A stretch of DNA of 64,000 bases from Jiangella muralis (GTDB lineage: Bacteria; Actinomycetota; Actinomycetes; Jiangellales; Jiangellaceae). The stretch spans positions 166,542 through 230,541 of the forward strand of contig NZ_KQ434755.1 of NCBI RefSeq assembly GCF_001270745.1, read 5' to 3'. How positions within the stretch are numbered: position 1 is the stretch's first letter; the number at the start of each line of letters is the position of its first letter. The position numbers were made by a program, and so were the translations under genes. A model generated the notes under the pieces. That model saw only the letters and a program-made list of their open reading frames with translations, was not told the DNA's origin and ran no database searches. Positions 47,728 through 56,072 of the stretch are shown one piece after another.

Positions 47728-48596
47728 GGGCGTTCCCTCCGGTTCTCGAGCGCCTCGACGACGGCGCTCATCACGACGACGGGGGACAGCAGGTGCTTGC
47801 GGCCGGCCGGCGCCCGTCCCGTCTCGACGGTCGTGACGAAGCGCGCCAGCGCGGGTGCGTTGTAGTCGCGGTCGAGGGTGAGCTCGCGGGCGACGACGCC
47901 GTCGACGCCCGTCGCCGTGGCGTGGAACGGGACCCGGTGGTCGGCGTCCGGGACGATGAACGTGAGGACCACCGCCACGCCGGCGATCCGCAGCAGGGCG
48001 ACGGTGGTGTCGCCGTCGCGCGTCACGCTCGCCGTCACCGAGCCGGGCTCGACGACCGGGTTGCCGAGGATCTCCAGCGCCGCCTCGACGTGGTGGATGC
48101 CGTAGAAGAACAGGCCCGAGTACTCGCTGCCGGGGTCGCCGGGCCCGACGATGCTCAGCTGGCGCAGCGCGCCCCGGGCGGCGTCGTCCGCGAGGTCCGC
48201 GATCTGCGGGACGAACCGCAGCGCCGAGCCGGACACCAGCACGGCCGGTGCCTTCTCCGCCGCGTCGAGCATCGCCTCGGCGTCGTCGATGGTCGTCGCG
48301 AACGGCTTGTCGACCAGCACGGGGATGCCGGCGGCGAGCAGCGGCTCGGCCTGCTCGCGGTGCCGGGCGCCGTCGCGGGTGGAGATGATCGCGGCGTCGA
48401 CGAGCGGGATGAGGTCGGCGGGGTCGTCGACGACCTGCTCGATGCCGCCCTGGGCGCGCAGCGTCTCGTTGCGCTCGGTGCCGCCGCCGGCGAGGGCGAC
48501 CACCCGGAACCCGGGGTGGCGCTGCTCGGTGTTGAGGAACCGGATGAAGTGATCGGTGTGGGAGTTCTCGGTGCCGATGAAGCCGATACGTCTCAC
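47724..48596 (-). CDS. Gfo/Idh/MocA oxidoreductase 2, atypical nucleotide loop
   Basis: 290 residues. The N-terminus reads RIGFIGTENSHTDHFIRFL, so the canonical GxGxxG is replaced by GTENSH, as in a recognisable subgroup of this family. The EKP motif is DKP (VLVDKPFATTI). YGIHHVEAALEILG carries the expected active-site His. First gene of the leftward operon; GTG start, 48 bases downstream of operator B. May use NAD(H) differently or act as a binding protein. Confidence 0.82.
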   Translation of the reverse strand: MRRIGFIGTENSHTDHFIRFLNTEQRHPGFRVVALAGGGTERNETLRAQGGIEQVVDDPADLIPLVDAAIISTRDGARHREQAEPLLAAGIPVLVDKPFATTIDDAEAMLDAAEKAPAVLVSGSALRFVPQIADLADDAARGALRQLSIVGPGDPGSEYSGLFFYGIHHVEAALEILGNPVVEPGSVTASVTRDGDTTVALLRIAGVAVVLTFIVPDADHRVPFHATATGVDGVVARELTLDRDYNAPALARFVTTVETGRAPAGRKHLLSPVVVMSAVVEALENRRERP

Positions 48597-48634
48597 GGTC
48601 GGGTGGCTCCCTGTGTCGGGTCGGAGGTGCGGCC

Positions 48635-48663
48635 AGCTTGCCGTGCAAGCGGTTGCAGGTCAA
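48635..48663 (-). promoter_or_regulatory. Promoter B with TGCAAnCGnTTGCA operator
   Basis: On the minus strand TTGACC (48663-48658), 17 bases, CAAGCT (48640-48635). The operator TGCAAGCGGTTGCA (48644-48657) fills the spacer. It faces the leftward operon 48596 to 44700. Confidence 0.7.
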
Positions 48664-48713
48664 GTCTCGCGGCCCGTAGAGTGGCCCCGTGACCGCCAGG
48701 TAGCTCGCCTGCT

Positions 48714-48799
48714 CGCTGGAGCTCTGCCGTCGTTCTCGACTGCAGAGCACCATCGCGCGATGGAGGTCTGCAGTCGCATCCGACCGCAGAGCTCCAGCG
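48714..48799. repeat. 86-bp nearly perfect inverted repeat in a leader region
   Basis: Two 43-base arms meet without a loop at 48756/48757. 36 of 43 positions pair: outer CGCTGGAGCTCTGC, a GTCG step, CGACTGCAGA, and inner CCATCGC, with small symmetric mismatches between. It lies between promoter B and the rightward oxidoreductase start at 48856 and encodes nothing convincing. It could be an RNA attenuator, a recombination or repeat element, or a large protein-binding site. Confidence 0.75.
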
Positions 48800-48855
48800 G
48801 CTCGGCCGGGCCCCCTGCCAGCAGCTCGGACCATCGGCGTAGAAGAGGAGCGAAC

Positions 48856-49881
48856 GTGGCAGCAACGGCACTCGGCGTCGGGATCGTCGGCCTGGGCAGC
48901 ATCGGCGCGACCCATGCCCGGGCCCTACGCGACGTCGAGGGCGTCGAGGTCCGCGCGGTCAGCGGCGGGCGGCCGGACGCAGCCGCGGCGGCCGGTTGGC
49001 CGGACGCCGTCCGGCTGGCGCCCGACGAGGTCCTGCGGCACCCGGGCGTCGACGTCGTCGCCGTGTGCGCGCCGACGCAGTGGCACGCCCCGCTCGCCGT
49101 CGCCGCGGTCGAGGCGGGGCGGCACGTGGTCGTCGAGAAGCCGCTGACCACCAACGTGGCCGACGCCCGGCGGCTGGCCGCCCTGCAGCGCGAGCACGGG
49201 CGGCTGGTGGCCATGGTCGCGCAGCGCCGCTTCGAACCGGAGTACGCCGCCCTGAAGTCGCTGGCCGACGCCGGCCGGCTGGGCGCGATCCGGCTGGGCA
49301 CCACGCACGTGCACTGGTACCGCGACGACGCCTACTACGCGGCGGCGCCCTGGCGGACGTCGATGGCCGGTGGCGGCGGCTCACTGCTGAACCAGGGCGT
49401 GCACAACGTCGACCTGCTCCGCTGGCTGTGCGGGCCGGTCGAGGAGGTCACGGCCCAATACGCGACGCTCGGCCGGGACATGGACGCCGAGGACACGACG
49501 GTGGCGACGCTGCGGTTCGCCTCGGGCGCGCTCGGGCTGGTCAGCACGTCCACGGCGACGCCGCCCGGCGCGCCGGCCACGGTGGCCCTGCACGGCTCGT
49601 CCGGCGTCGTCGAGCTGGGACAGGGCGAGGTGCTGCGGTGGGACGTGCCGGGGGTGCCCGCGCCCTCGTCGGACGGTCAGGTGGCCAGCGGCGCCGCCGA
49701 CCCGCTGGCGATCGGCGTCGCCGGGCACGCCCGCATGTGGCGGGCGATCGTCGAGGCGATCAGGTCGGGGGAGCGCTACGGCGCCGACGCCGAGGACGCC
49801 GCCGACACCGTCCGCCTGCTCTGCGGCATCTACGAGGCGGCCCGGTCCGGCGCGCGAGTGCGCCTGACGGACCTCGCGTGA
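48856..49881 (+). CDS. Gfo/Idh/MocA oxidoreductase 3
   Basis: 341 residues with a classical GIVGLGSIGATHARAL Rossmann motif, EKP in VVVEKPLTTNV, QRRFEPEYAALK, and GGGGSLLNQGVHNVDLLRWLCG in the substrate domain. GTG start after GAGGAG; the longer frame upstream crosses the 86-bp inverted repeat and is rejected. It converges with nanE. Similar in layout to oxidoreductase 1, suggesting related substrates. Confidence 0.87.
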   Translation: MAATALGVGIVGLGSIGATHARALRDVEGVEVRAVSGGRPDAAAAAGWPDAVRLAPDEVLRHPGVDVVAVCAPTQWHAPLAVAAVEAGRHVVVEKPLTTNVADARRLAALQREHGRLVAMVAQRRFEPEYAALKSLADAGRLGAIRLGTTHVHWYRDDAYYAAAPWRTSMAGGGGSLLNQGVHNVDLLRWLCGPVEEVTAQYATLGRDMDAEDTTVATLRFASGALGLVSTSTATPPGAPATVALHGSSGVVELGQGEVLRWDVPGVPAPSSDGQVASGAADPLAIGVAGHARMWRAIVEAIRSGERYGADAEDAADTVRLLCGIYEAARSGARVRLTDLA

Positions 49882-49890
49882 CGGCACGCC

Positions 49891-50568
49891 TCACGGCGCC
49901 ATGGCGGCGCGGAACTGCCGGGTGAGCGTGGCCGGATGCGTGATGGCGGTGCCGACACAGACCGCCCACGCGCCACGGGCCAGCCCTTCCCGGGCCTGAG
50001 CGGGGGTGTGGAAACGTCCCTCGGCGACGACGGGGAGCGTGCAGCGGCCGACCATCGCGTCGAGGAGCTCGAGGTCGGGGCCGGTGGTGCGGGCACGCTC
50101 GGGCGTGTAGCCGGCCAACGTGGTCGCGAGGACGTCGACCCCGGCCTCCTGCGCGGCCAGGGCGTCGTCGAGCGACCCGCAGTCGGCCATGACGGTGACG
50201 TCGACGAGTTCGCGCAGCTCGGCGACGGTGGTGGCCAGAGTTCGCCGGTCCGGCCGCGGGCGGCGGGTGCCGTCGACGGCGACGATGTCGGCTCCCGCCT
50301 CGGCCACCGCCAGCGCGTGGCGGAGCGTGGGGGTGATCACCACATCGCCGTCGCCGTCCTTCCAGATGCCGACGACGGGAACGCCGAGGCGGGGTCTCGC
50401 CGCTCGGATGTCGGCGGTGCCCTGGAGCCGGACCGCGACGGCGCCACCGGCGGCCACGGCGTGGGAGACCCGCGCCATGGTGCCGGGGTCGCGCATGGGT
50501 TCGCCGGGGTAGGCCTGACACGACACGATCAGGCCGCCGCGAAGCCCGTCCAGAAGGCTGCTGGTCAT
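49891..50568 (-). CDS. nanE: N-acetylmannosamine-6-phosphate 2-epimerase
   Basis: Epimerises ManNAc-6-P to GlcNAc-6-P, feeding NagA and NagB. NanE hallmarks: GGLIVSCQAYPGEPM at the start, AVRLQGTADI, PVVGIWKD, VAVDGTRRPRP, MADCGSLDDA, catalytic Lys region and VVAEGRFHTPAQA, ending VGTAITHP. 225 residues, normal. It shares an intergenic region with operator C and diverges from oxidoreductase 4. Its presence points to a ManNAc-containing or sialic-acid-like substrate. Confidence 0.92.
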   Translation of the reverse strand: MTSSLLDGLRGGLIVSCQAYPGEPMRDPGTMARVSHAVAAGGAVAVRLQGTADIRAARPRLGVPVVGIWKDGDGDVVITPTLRHALAVAEAGADIVAVDGTRRPRPDRRTLATTVAELRELVDVTVMADCGSLDDALAAQEAGVDVLATTLAGYTPERARTTGPDLELLDAMVGRCTLPVVAEGRFHTPAQAREGLARGAWAVCVGTAITHPATLTRQFRAAMAP

Positions 50569-50652
50569 GCGTCCGTGCCGACATCGATGCGCATCTGCTC
50601 TCCGAGGTCGCTAGGAGTGGTGACCGGATCCCGGCCTGACGGCAGTCTGCGG

Positions 50653-50690
50653 TGCAATCGGTTGCAGAGTCAAGGCGCTGACCCTACCCT
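50653..50690 (+). promoter_or_regulatory. Promoter C with TGCAAnCGnTTGCA operator
   Basis: Operator TGCAATCGGTTGCA (50653-50666) overlaps a -35 TTGCAG (50662-50667); after 17 bases comes TACCCT (50685-50690). It drives the 50724 operon and may also repress the divergent nanE gene. Confidence 0.72.
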
Positions 50691-50723
50691 GGCCTCTGAC
50701 ATCCGAACGGCAACGGAGGCGAC

Positions 50724-51731
50724 ATGATCCGCCTGGCAGTGCTCGGTGCCGCACACGCGCACGTCGCCTACGCGCTGGACGAGGCCGCGCGGCGGGACGA
50801 CGTCGTCCTCGTCGCGGCGGCCGAACCCGACGCGTCGTCGCGGACGGCCTTCCTGGCCGGCCTGGGTGACGTGCCGGTGTACGACGACGTCGCGGCGCTG
50901 CTCGACCGGCACGAGGTGGACGTCGCCGTCGTCGCCGGCGTCTACGCCCAGCGCGGCGACGGCGCCGTGGCCGCGCTGGAGGCGGGCGCGCACGTCCTGG
51001 CCGACAAGCCGCTGTGCACCTCGCTGGAGCAGCTCGACGCGATCGCCGCGGCGGCGGCGCGCACCGGCCGGCACGTCTCGGTGCTGTTCGAGAAGCGGTT
51101 CTCCCCGGTGACGCTGGCGGCGCGCCGGCTACTGGACGACGGCACGCTCGGCGACCTCGCCCTGGTCGCGAGCACGGGCCCGCACAAGCTGCGGCTGCCG
51201 GACCGGCCGCCGTGGTTCCTGTGCCGCGACGGCTACGGAGGCATCGCGGCCGACCTGCCGGTCCACGACATCGACCTCGTGCTCGCGCTGTCCGGAGCGA
51301 CGTCGGGAACGGTGGCCGCGCTGGCCGGCAACGCCCGCGCGGCCGCGCACCCGGACGTCGACGACCACGTGGCGGTCCTGCTGCGCGCGGGCTCCGTCAC
51401 GGCGACGATCGAGGCGCACTGGCTCTCGCCGGAGGCCGCCGACCTGCACGGTCACTATCGGATGCGGCTCACCGGCAGCCGCGGGACCGCCGAGCTGGAC
51501 TGGGCCTACGGCACGCTCCAGGCGGCCACGCACGACCGCGCGCCGTGGTCCGAGCCGCTCCCGTCCGGCCGTCCGCCCGCCGCCTACTTCTTCGACGCCG
51601 TGGCCGCCGGCGCGGAGCCGGAGATCTCGACCGCCGCGAGCCTGCTCGCCACCCGGGTCGCGCTACTCGCCCAGGCCAGTGCCGACGCCGGCGGCGCACC
51701 GCGGTCCTGGTCGGCCGCGGGGAGCGAGTGA
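50724..51731 (+). CDS. Gfo/Idh/MocA oxidoreductase 4
   Basis: 335 residues. The nucleotide loop is LAVLGAAHAHVAYAL rather than GxGxxG, and the EKP motif is DKP (VLADKPLCTS). FEKRFSPVTLAARRLL and IAADLPVHDIDLVLALSG carry the expected Lys and His/Asp. Its stop overlaps the GTG of the hydrolase gene. Together with oxidoreductase 2 it forms a second, less typical pair of this family in the cluster. Confidence 0.84.
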   Translation: MIRLAVLGAAHAHVAYALDEAARRDDVVLVAAAEPDASSRTAFLAGLGDVPVYDDVAALLDRHEVDVAVVAGVYAQRGDGAVAALEAGAHVLADKPLCTSLEQLDAIAAAAARTGRHVSVLFEKRFSPVTLAARRLLDDGTLGDLALVASTGPHKLRLPDRPPWFLCRDGYGGIAADLPVHDIDLVLALSGATSGTVAALAGNARAAAHPDVDDHVAVLLRAGSVTATIEAHWLSPEAADLHGHYRMRLTGSRGTAELDWAYGTLQAATHDRAPWSEPLPSGRPPAAYFFDAVAAGAEPEISTAASLLATRVALLAQASADAGGAPRSWSAAGSE

Positions 51732-52660
51732 CGGTGGCCGGCGAGGCGATCGAGGAGGCCGCGCTCCGCGCATGGTGGCGGACCTGGCTCGGCGCGGTGC
51801 CCGATCCCGAGGGGACGTTCGCCGTCGACGCCCCGGTGCCGGACGGCTCCGGCGTGCGGCGCCGCACCGTCCGCCTGAACTCCTACGGCTCGGTGCTGGA
51901 GGCGGCGCTCGTGTCGCCCGACGTGCCGGGCCGCCTGCCCGTGGTGGTCGTGCCGTTCTACGAGGTCGCGACGGTGCTGGGCGAGCGCACCGAGCGCACC
52001 CGCGGCTGGTCCGACGCGCGGCTGCGGTCGTGCTCGTACGGCCGGCACCTGGTGGACCGCGGCTTCGCGGTGCTCGCGGTCCCGTGGTGGTTCGAGCTGG
52101 TGGCCGGCCCGGTGGGCGAGACGGCGTCGCTGCACGAGCGGTACGGCCCGCCCGCCGCCCGCCACCAGGCGTCGCTGCCCATGACGGGTCTGGGTCGCGG
52201 CGTCGCCGATCTCCTCCTGGCCGTCGACGCACTGGTGTCGGTGCCGTGGATAGACCCGGCCCGCATCGGCGCGCTCGGGCACTCGCTCGGTGCCAAGCTG
52301 GTCCTGCACCTGGCCGCCCTCGACGTCCGCATCCGGGCGGCGGTCGCCCACGAGGCGGGCCTGGGCTTCGCCCATTCCAACTGGTCCGATCCCTGGTATC
52401 TGGGCTCGCACCTCCCCACCGGCCGTGACCAGGATCAGCTGCTGCGGCTGGTGGCGCGGCGGTCGTTCCTGCTGGCCGGTGGCGGTGCCTCCGACGGACG
52501 GCACAACGAGGAGCTGGTCGACCGGGCCCGCGAGGCGTGCGGGGACGCTGCGGGGTTGCACACGCTCTACCACGACAACGGACACGCACCGCCCGATCAC
52601 GTGCTGGCCGCCTGCTACACCTGGCTGACCGCCCATCTGGAGAGGAACGCACGCCCATGA
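51728..52660 (+). CDS. Alpha/beta hydrolase, acetyl-esterase-like
   Basis: Intracellular serine hydrolase of 310 residues. The nucleophile elbow is ALGHSLGAK with Ser186, the His probably lies in YHDNGHAPPDH, and an oxyanion strand is VVVVPFYEVATV. It resembles dienelactone hydrolase/acetyl xylan esterase relatives. Overlaps its neighbours at both ends (GTGA; ATGA). Removal of an O-acyl group from the imported sugar is a reasonable guess. Confidence 0.8.
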   Translation: MTVAGEAIEEAALRAWWRTWLGAVPDPEGTFAVDAPVPDGSGVRRRTVRLNSYGSVLEAALVSPDVPGRLPVVVVPFYEVATVLGERTERTRGWSDARLRSCSYGRHLVDRGFAVLAVPWWFELVAGPVGETASLHERYGPPAARHQASLPMTGLGRGVADLLLAVDALVSVPWIDPARIGALGHSLGAKLVLHLAALDVRIRAAVAHEAGLGFAHSNWSDPWYLGSHLPTGRDQDQLLRLVARRSFLLAGGGASDGRHNEELVDRAREACGDAAGLHTLYHDNGHAPPDHVLAACYTWLTAHLERNARP

Positions 52661-53661
52661 CCGACCTCAAGGTCTACGTCGCCATCCGCCCGGACGAGTT
52701 CGACCGGCTGTACACGCCGGATGCGCAGGACCGCCTTCACTCGCTCGCGCAGGTCGAGGTCGCCGCCGGCGAGGGCAGGATGGCGCTGCCGGACGACGTC
52801 GCGACCGGCTACGACGCGATCCTCACGTCCTGGAGCACCGCACCGTTCCTGCCTGGGGTGGTGCGCGGCCCGCGGCTGCGCCTGGCGGCGCACACCGCCG
52901 GTTCCGTCCGAGGACTGTTCCCGCGCACCACGCTCGAGAACGGACTCCGGCTGACCCAGGGCGGCGCCGCCGCGATGGCTCCGGCGGTCGCCGAGCTGGC
53001 CATCACGCTGGTGCTCGCGCTGCTGCGCAACCTGCACCGGCACGACCGGGAGCTGTGGACGAGCCGCGACTGGGCGGCGGCGCGCGAACCGGAGCTCGGC
53101 CGGGCGTTCTCGGCCCGCCGGGTGGGCATCGTGGGGCTGAGCCGCGTCGGCCGGCACTTCGCCTCGATGGCGCGTGGCCTGGGCGTGCGGACGGTCGCCG
53201 CGTACGACCCGTACGCCGACCCCGCCTCCGCTGCCGCCGACGGCGTCGAGTTGGTGGGCCTGGACGAGCTCTTCGCGAGCTGCGACGTCATCAGTGTTCA
53301 CGCGCCGTCGACGGAGGAGACGCGTCACCTGGTCGGCGCGCGGCAGCTGGCGGGGCTGCCGGACGGCGCGGTCGTCGTCAACACCGCTCGTTCGTGGAGC
53401 GTGGACCAGGACGCCCTGCTGCGCGAGGTCGCGTCCGGCCGTCTGCTGGCCGGCCTCGACGTCTTCGACGAGGAGCCGCTGCCGTCGGACAGCGGCTTCC
53501 TGGGGCTGCCGAACGTCATCGTCGCCCCGCACGTCGCCGGCGGCACCGTCGAGGCCCGGCACCAGCAGGGCGACATCGTCGTCGACGAGCTCACCCGCTT
53601 CGCCGCCGGTGCGCCGCTGCTGCACGAAGTGACCGTCGACGCCTACGACCGCCTCGCCTGA
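52657..53661 (+). CDS. D-2-hydroxyacid dehydrogenase
   Basis: NAD-dependent oxidoreductase of the SerA/GhrB group, 334 residues. Rossmann VGIVGLSRVGRHFASMA, catalytic Arg in VVVNTARSWSVD, Glu in DVFDEEPLPSDS and His in IVAPHVAGGT. Last gene of the operon beginning at 50724. It could reduce or oxidise a 2-keto acid produced by the cluster. Confidence 0.9.
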   Translation: MTDLKVYVAIRPDEFDRLYTPDAQDRLHSLAQVEVAAGEGRMALPDDVATGYDAILTSWSTAPFLPGVVRGPRLRLAAHTAGSVRGLFPRTTLENGLRLTQGGAAAMAPAVAELAITLVLALLRNLHRHDRELWTSRDWAAAREPELGRAFSARRVGIVGLSRVGRHFASMARGLGVRTVAAYDPYADPASAAADGVELVGLDELFASCDVISVHAPSTEETRHLVGARQLAGLPDGAVVVNTARSWSVDQDALLREVASGRLLAGLDVFDEEPLPSDSGFLGLPNVIVAPHVAGGTVEARHQQGDIVVDELTRFAAGAPLLHEVTVDAYDRLA

Positions 53662-53693
53662 CGGCACCGGCGAGTCTCGGCCGATTCGAATGC

Positions 53694-53738
53694 TTGACGG
53701 GCCGCAATGGCCCGGCTAGGTTATTGCAACCGCTTGCA
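53694..53738 (+). promoter_or_regulatory. Promoter D with TGCAAnCGnTTGCA operator
   Basis: TTGACG (53694-53699), 17 bases, TAGGTT (53717-53722), and operator TGCAACCGCTTGCA (53725-53738) over the expected transcription start. It drives the ABC importer genes. The best matched promoter of the four. Confidence 0.82.
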
Positions 53739-53818
53739 GTGGCGCCAGGCTCGGCCGGCCGCAGTGGCCCTCGAGGGCGTGCAGGCGGACACAGAACCCA
53801 GGCCCGGAAAGGGACATC

Positions 53819-55078
53819 ATGGGAAAGAAGAAGGTCATACGGTATGCGGCAGTGGTTGCCGGTCTGACGCTGTTCGTTGCCGGCTGCGGCGGCGACGACG
53901 ACGCGGGCACAGCGTCGGACGATCCCACCACGGTGGAGGGGAACGTCCTGTTCTGGACGTATCCCATCGGCGTGAGCGGCGAGGACGGCTTCTGGGACCC
54001 GATCGTCGCCGAGTTCAACGAGCAGTACCCGAACGTCGAGATCGAGGTCGTCGTCCAGCCCTTCCAGAAGCGCGAAGAGACGCTGGTCACGGCCATCGCG
54101 GGGAACCAGGCGCCTGACGTCGTCTACCTGAACCCCAACTACATCCCGCGCTTCGGCGGCGACGGGCTACTCGAGCCCGTCGGCGACCTCGTCGACGACG
54201 AGTTCAACGACGCGGCGGTCGACTCCATGAGCTGGGAGGGCGAGCTCTACTCCGTCCCGCTCCTCATGCAGATCTTCCAGTCGGTCTGCAACACGGCGGT
54301 CCTGGACGCCGCCGGCGTCGACACGTGTCCGGAGACCTGGGATCAGCTGAGGGAGATCGCGCCCGCGGTGAAGGACGCGGGGTTCTACCCGACGCACTAC
54401 GAGGGCGCGCTCGGCGTGACGCTCACCCAGACGTTCTACCCGTACCTGTGGCAGGCCGGCGGGGAGGTTCTGAACGAGGACGGCACGGAGGCGGCGTTCA
54501 ACAGCCCGGAAGGGATCAAGGCGCTGGAGTTCCTCACCGAGCTCGCCGGCAACGAGTGGATCGCCGCGCGCAGCCTCACGGTGCTGGACCCGTTCGAGCA
54601 GACCCCGTCGGGCAAGGGCGAGACCGCCTACCTGCCCTCCACGAGCCTCGCGTCGCTGCGGGGCGTCGGGCTGGACGAGACCCTCGAGGTCGTACCCCCG
54701 TTGAAGGACGTCGAGCAGGTGGCCGCCGGTTCGGTCGGTGGCCTGTCGATCATGTCGTCCAGCGAGGTGAAACCAGCCGCCCGGGCATGGGTGGAGTTCA
54801 TGACGTCGGCGGAGCAGATGGGCTCCTTCGTCCACGCGACCGGCTACTTCCCGGCGCGCGACACCATCACCGGGTTGTTCGACGACGATCCGAAGTTCGC
54901 CGACGGCCAGCAGTACCTGCACCTGGTGCGGGCCGGTATCGGCCATCCCGAGGAACTGGCCATCACGGACCTCATCAGCCCGCACATCCAGGCCGCGCTG
55001 CTGGGCCGGGCCAGCCCGGAAGACGCGCTCGCGGCGGCGGAGAGCGAAGTCAACGACCTGCTGGCACGGCGGGGCTGA
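53819..55078 (+). CDS. ABC transporter substrate-binding lipoprotein
   Basis: Sugar-type (family 1) solute-binding lipoprotein of 419 residues. Lipobox FVAGC follows a KKK N-terminus and hydrophobic segment. NVLFWTYPIGVSGEDGFWDPIVAEFNEQYP opens the mature domain, and APDVVYLNPNYIPRF and AGSVGGLSIMSSS are typical strands. It should bind the oligosaccharide or amino-sugar derivative used by the cluster. Expressed from promoter D. Confidence 0.92.
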   Translation: MGKKKVIRYAAVVAGLTLFVAGCGGDDDAGTASDDPTTVEGNVLFWTYPIGVSGEDGFWDPIVAEFNEQYPNVEIEVVVQPFQKREETLVTAIAGNQAPDVVYLNPNYIPRFGGDGLLEPVGDLVDDEFNDAAVDSMSWEGELYSVPLLMQIFQSVCNTAVLDAAGVDTCPETWDQLREIAPAVKDAGFYPTHYEGALGVTLTQTFYPYLWQAGGEVLNEDGTEAAFNSPEGIKALEFLTELAGNEWIAARSLTVLDPFEQTPSGKGETAYLPSTSLASLRGVGLDETLEVVPPLKDVEQVAAGSVGGLSIMSSSEVKPAARAWVEFMTSAEQMGSFVHATGYFPARDTITGLFDDDPKFADGQQYLHLVRAGIGHPEELAITDLISPHIQAALLGRASPEDALAAAESEVNDLLARRG

Positions 55079-55099
55079 GGACGGCCGCACAGCCAACCA

Positions 55100-55131
55100 C
55101 CCGGCGCGTCCCACCGATGGGGCGCGCCGGG
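55100..55131 (+). terminator. Intercistronic hairpin after the binding-protein gene
   Basis: CCCGGCGCGTCCC, six-base loop, then its complement with one G-T pair; GTTCTTT follows. Such hairpins commonly reduce transcription into the permease genes so that the binding protein is made in excess. Confidence 0.75.
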
Positions 55132-55157
55132 GACCGTTCTTTGAGAGGAGGGCCGCC

Positions 55158-56072
55158 ATGACCGTCGCAGACCTGCGGCGCACCCGGTCCGGTACGACCC
55201 CGCAACGCTGGTGGAAGGCCAGGGGCGCGATCATCGCGTACGCCTTCATCGCCCCCTACGTCGTGCTCTTCCTGGCGTTCAGGATCGGGCCGGCGATCTT
55301 CGGAACATTCCTCAGCCTCGCGGAGTACGGCCTGGCCGGCGACATCACCTTCGTCGGCCTGGACAACTTCTCCAGGCTGTTCAACGACCCGATCTTCTGG
55401 AACGCGCTCAAGGTGACGGTGCTGTACACCGTCATCGCGATTCCGCTGACCGTGGCGATCTCCATCGGCATGGCCGTGCTCTGCAACAGGACGTTGCGCG
55501 GGATGAGCGCCTATCGTGCTGTGTTCTTCCTGCCGGTCGTCACCAGCAGCGTGATGTCGGGCATCGTGTGGGTCTGGATCCTCGGCGAGGAGGGCCCGCT
55601 CAACTGGCTCCTCACGTCGGTCGGCCTGCCCGCGGTGCCCTGGCTGAATCACGACATCGTCGTGCTGCTCTCGCTGGCCGTCGTCAGCGCGTGGACGCAC
55701 TTCGGCTACGACATGCTCATCCTGCTCGCCGGGATGCTGGCCATTCCGACCGAGTACTACGAGGCGGCGGAGGTCGACGGCGCCAACGCGTGGGAGCGGT
55801 TCAGGCACATCACCCTGCCGTTGTTGAAGCCGGCCCTCTTCTTCGTCATCGTGCTCGAGATCATCCGCTCCTTCCAGGTCTTCGACACGATCTACGTGAT
55901 GACCGGCGGCGGTCCGGTCCGCTCCAGCTATTCGCTGACGTTCATGATCTACGACCAGGGATTCGGCTACTTCGAGTTCGGCTACGCGAGCGCCGCCGGT
56001 GTCGTGCTCCTGGTCATCACCCTGGCGGTGTCGCTGGTCCAGCGGCGGCTGATGCGAGGAGGCACGACGTGA
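55158..56072 (+). CDS. ABC transporter permease (MalF/UgpA type)
   Basis: 304 residues with six hydrophobic helices. The EAA loop reads EYYEAAEVDGANAWERFRHITLPLLKPAL. AGAGGAGGG site before the ATG. Its stop overlaps the next permease start. As in the 33 kb importer, no ATPase gene is adjacent. Confidence 0.92.
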   Translation: MTVADLRRTRSGTTPQRWWKARGAIIAYAFIAPYVVLFLAFRIGPAIFGTFLSLAEYGLAGDITFVGLDNFSRLFNDPIFWNALKVTVLYTVIAIPLTVAISIGMAVLCNRTLRGMSAYRAVFFLPVVTSSVMSGIVWVWILGEEGPLNWLLTSVGLPAVPWLNHDIVVLLSLAVVSAWTHFGYDMLILLAGMLAIPTEYYEAAEVDGANAWERFRHITLPLLKPALFFVIVLEIIRSFQVFDTIYVMTGGGPVRSSYSLTFMIYDQGFGYFEFGYASAAGVVLLVITLAVSLVQRRLMRGGTT

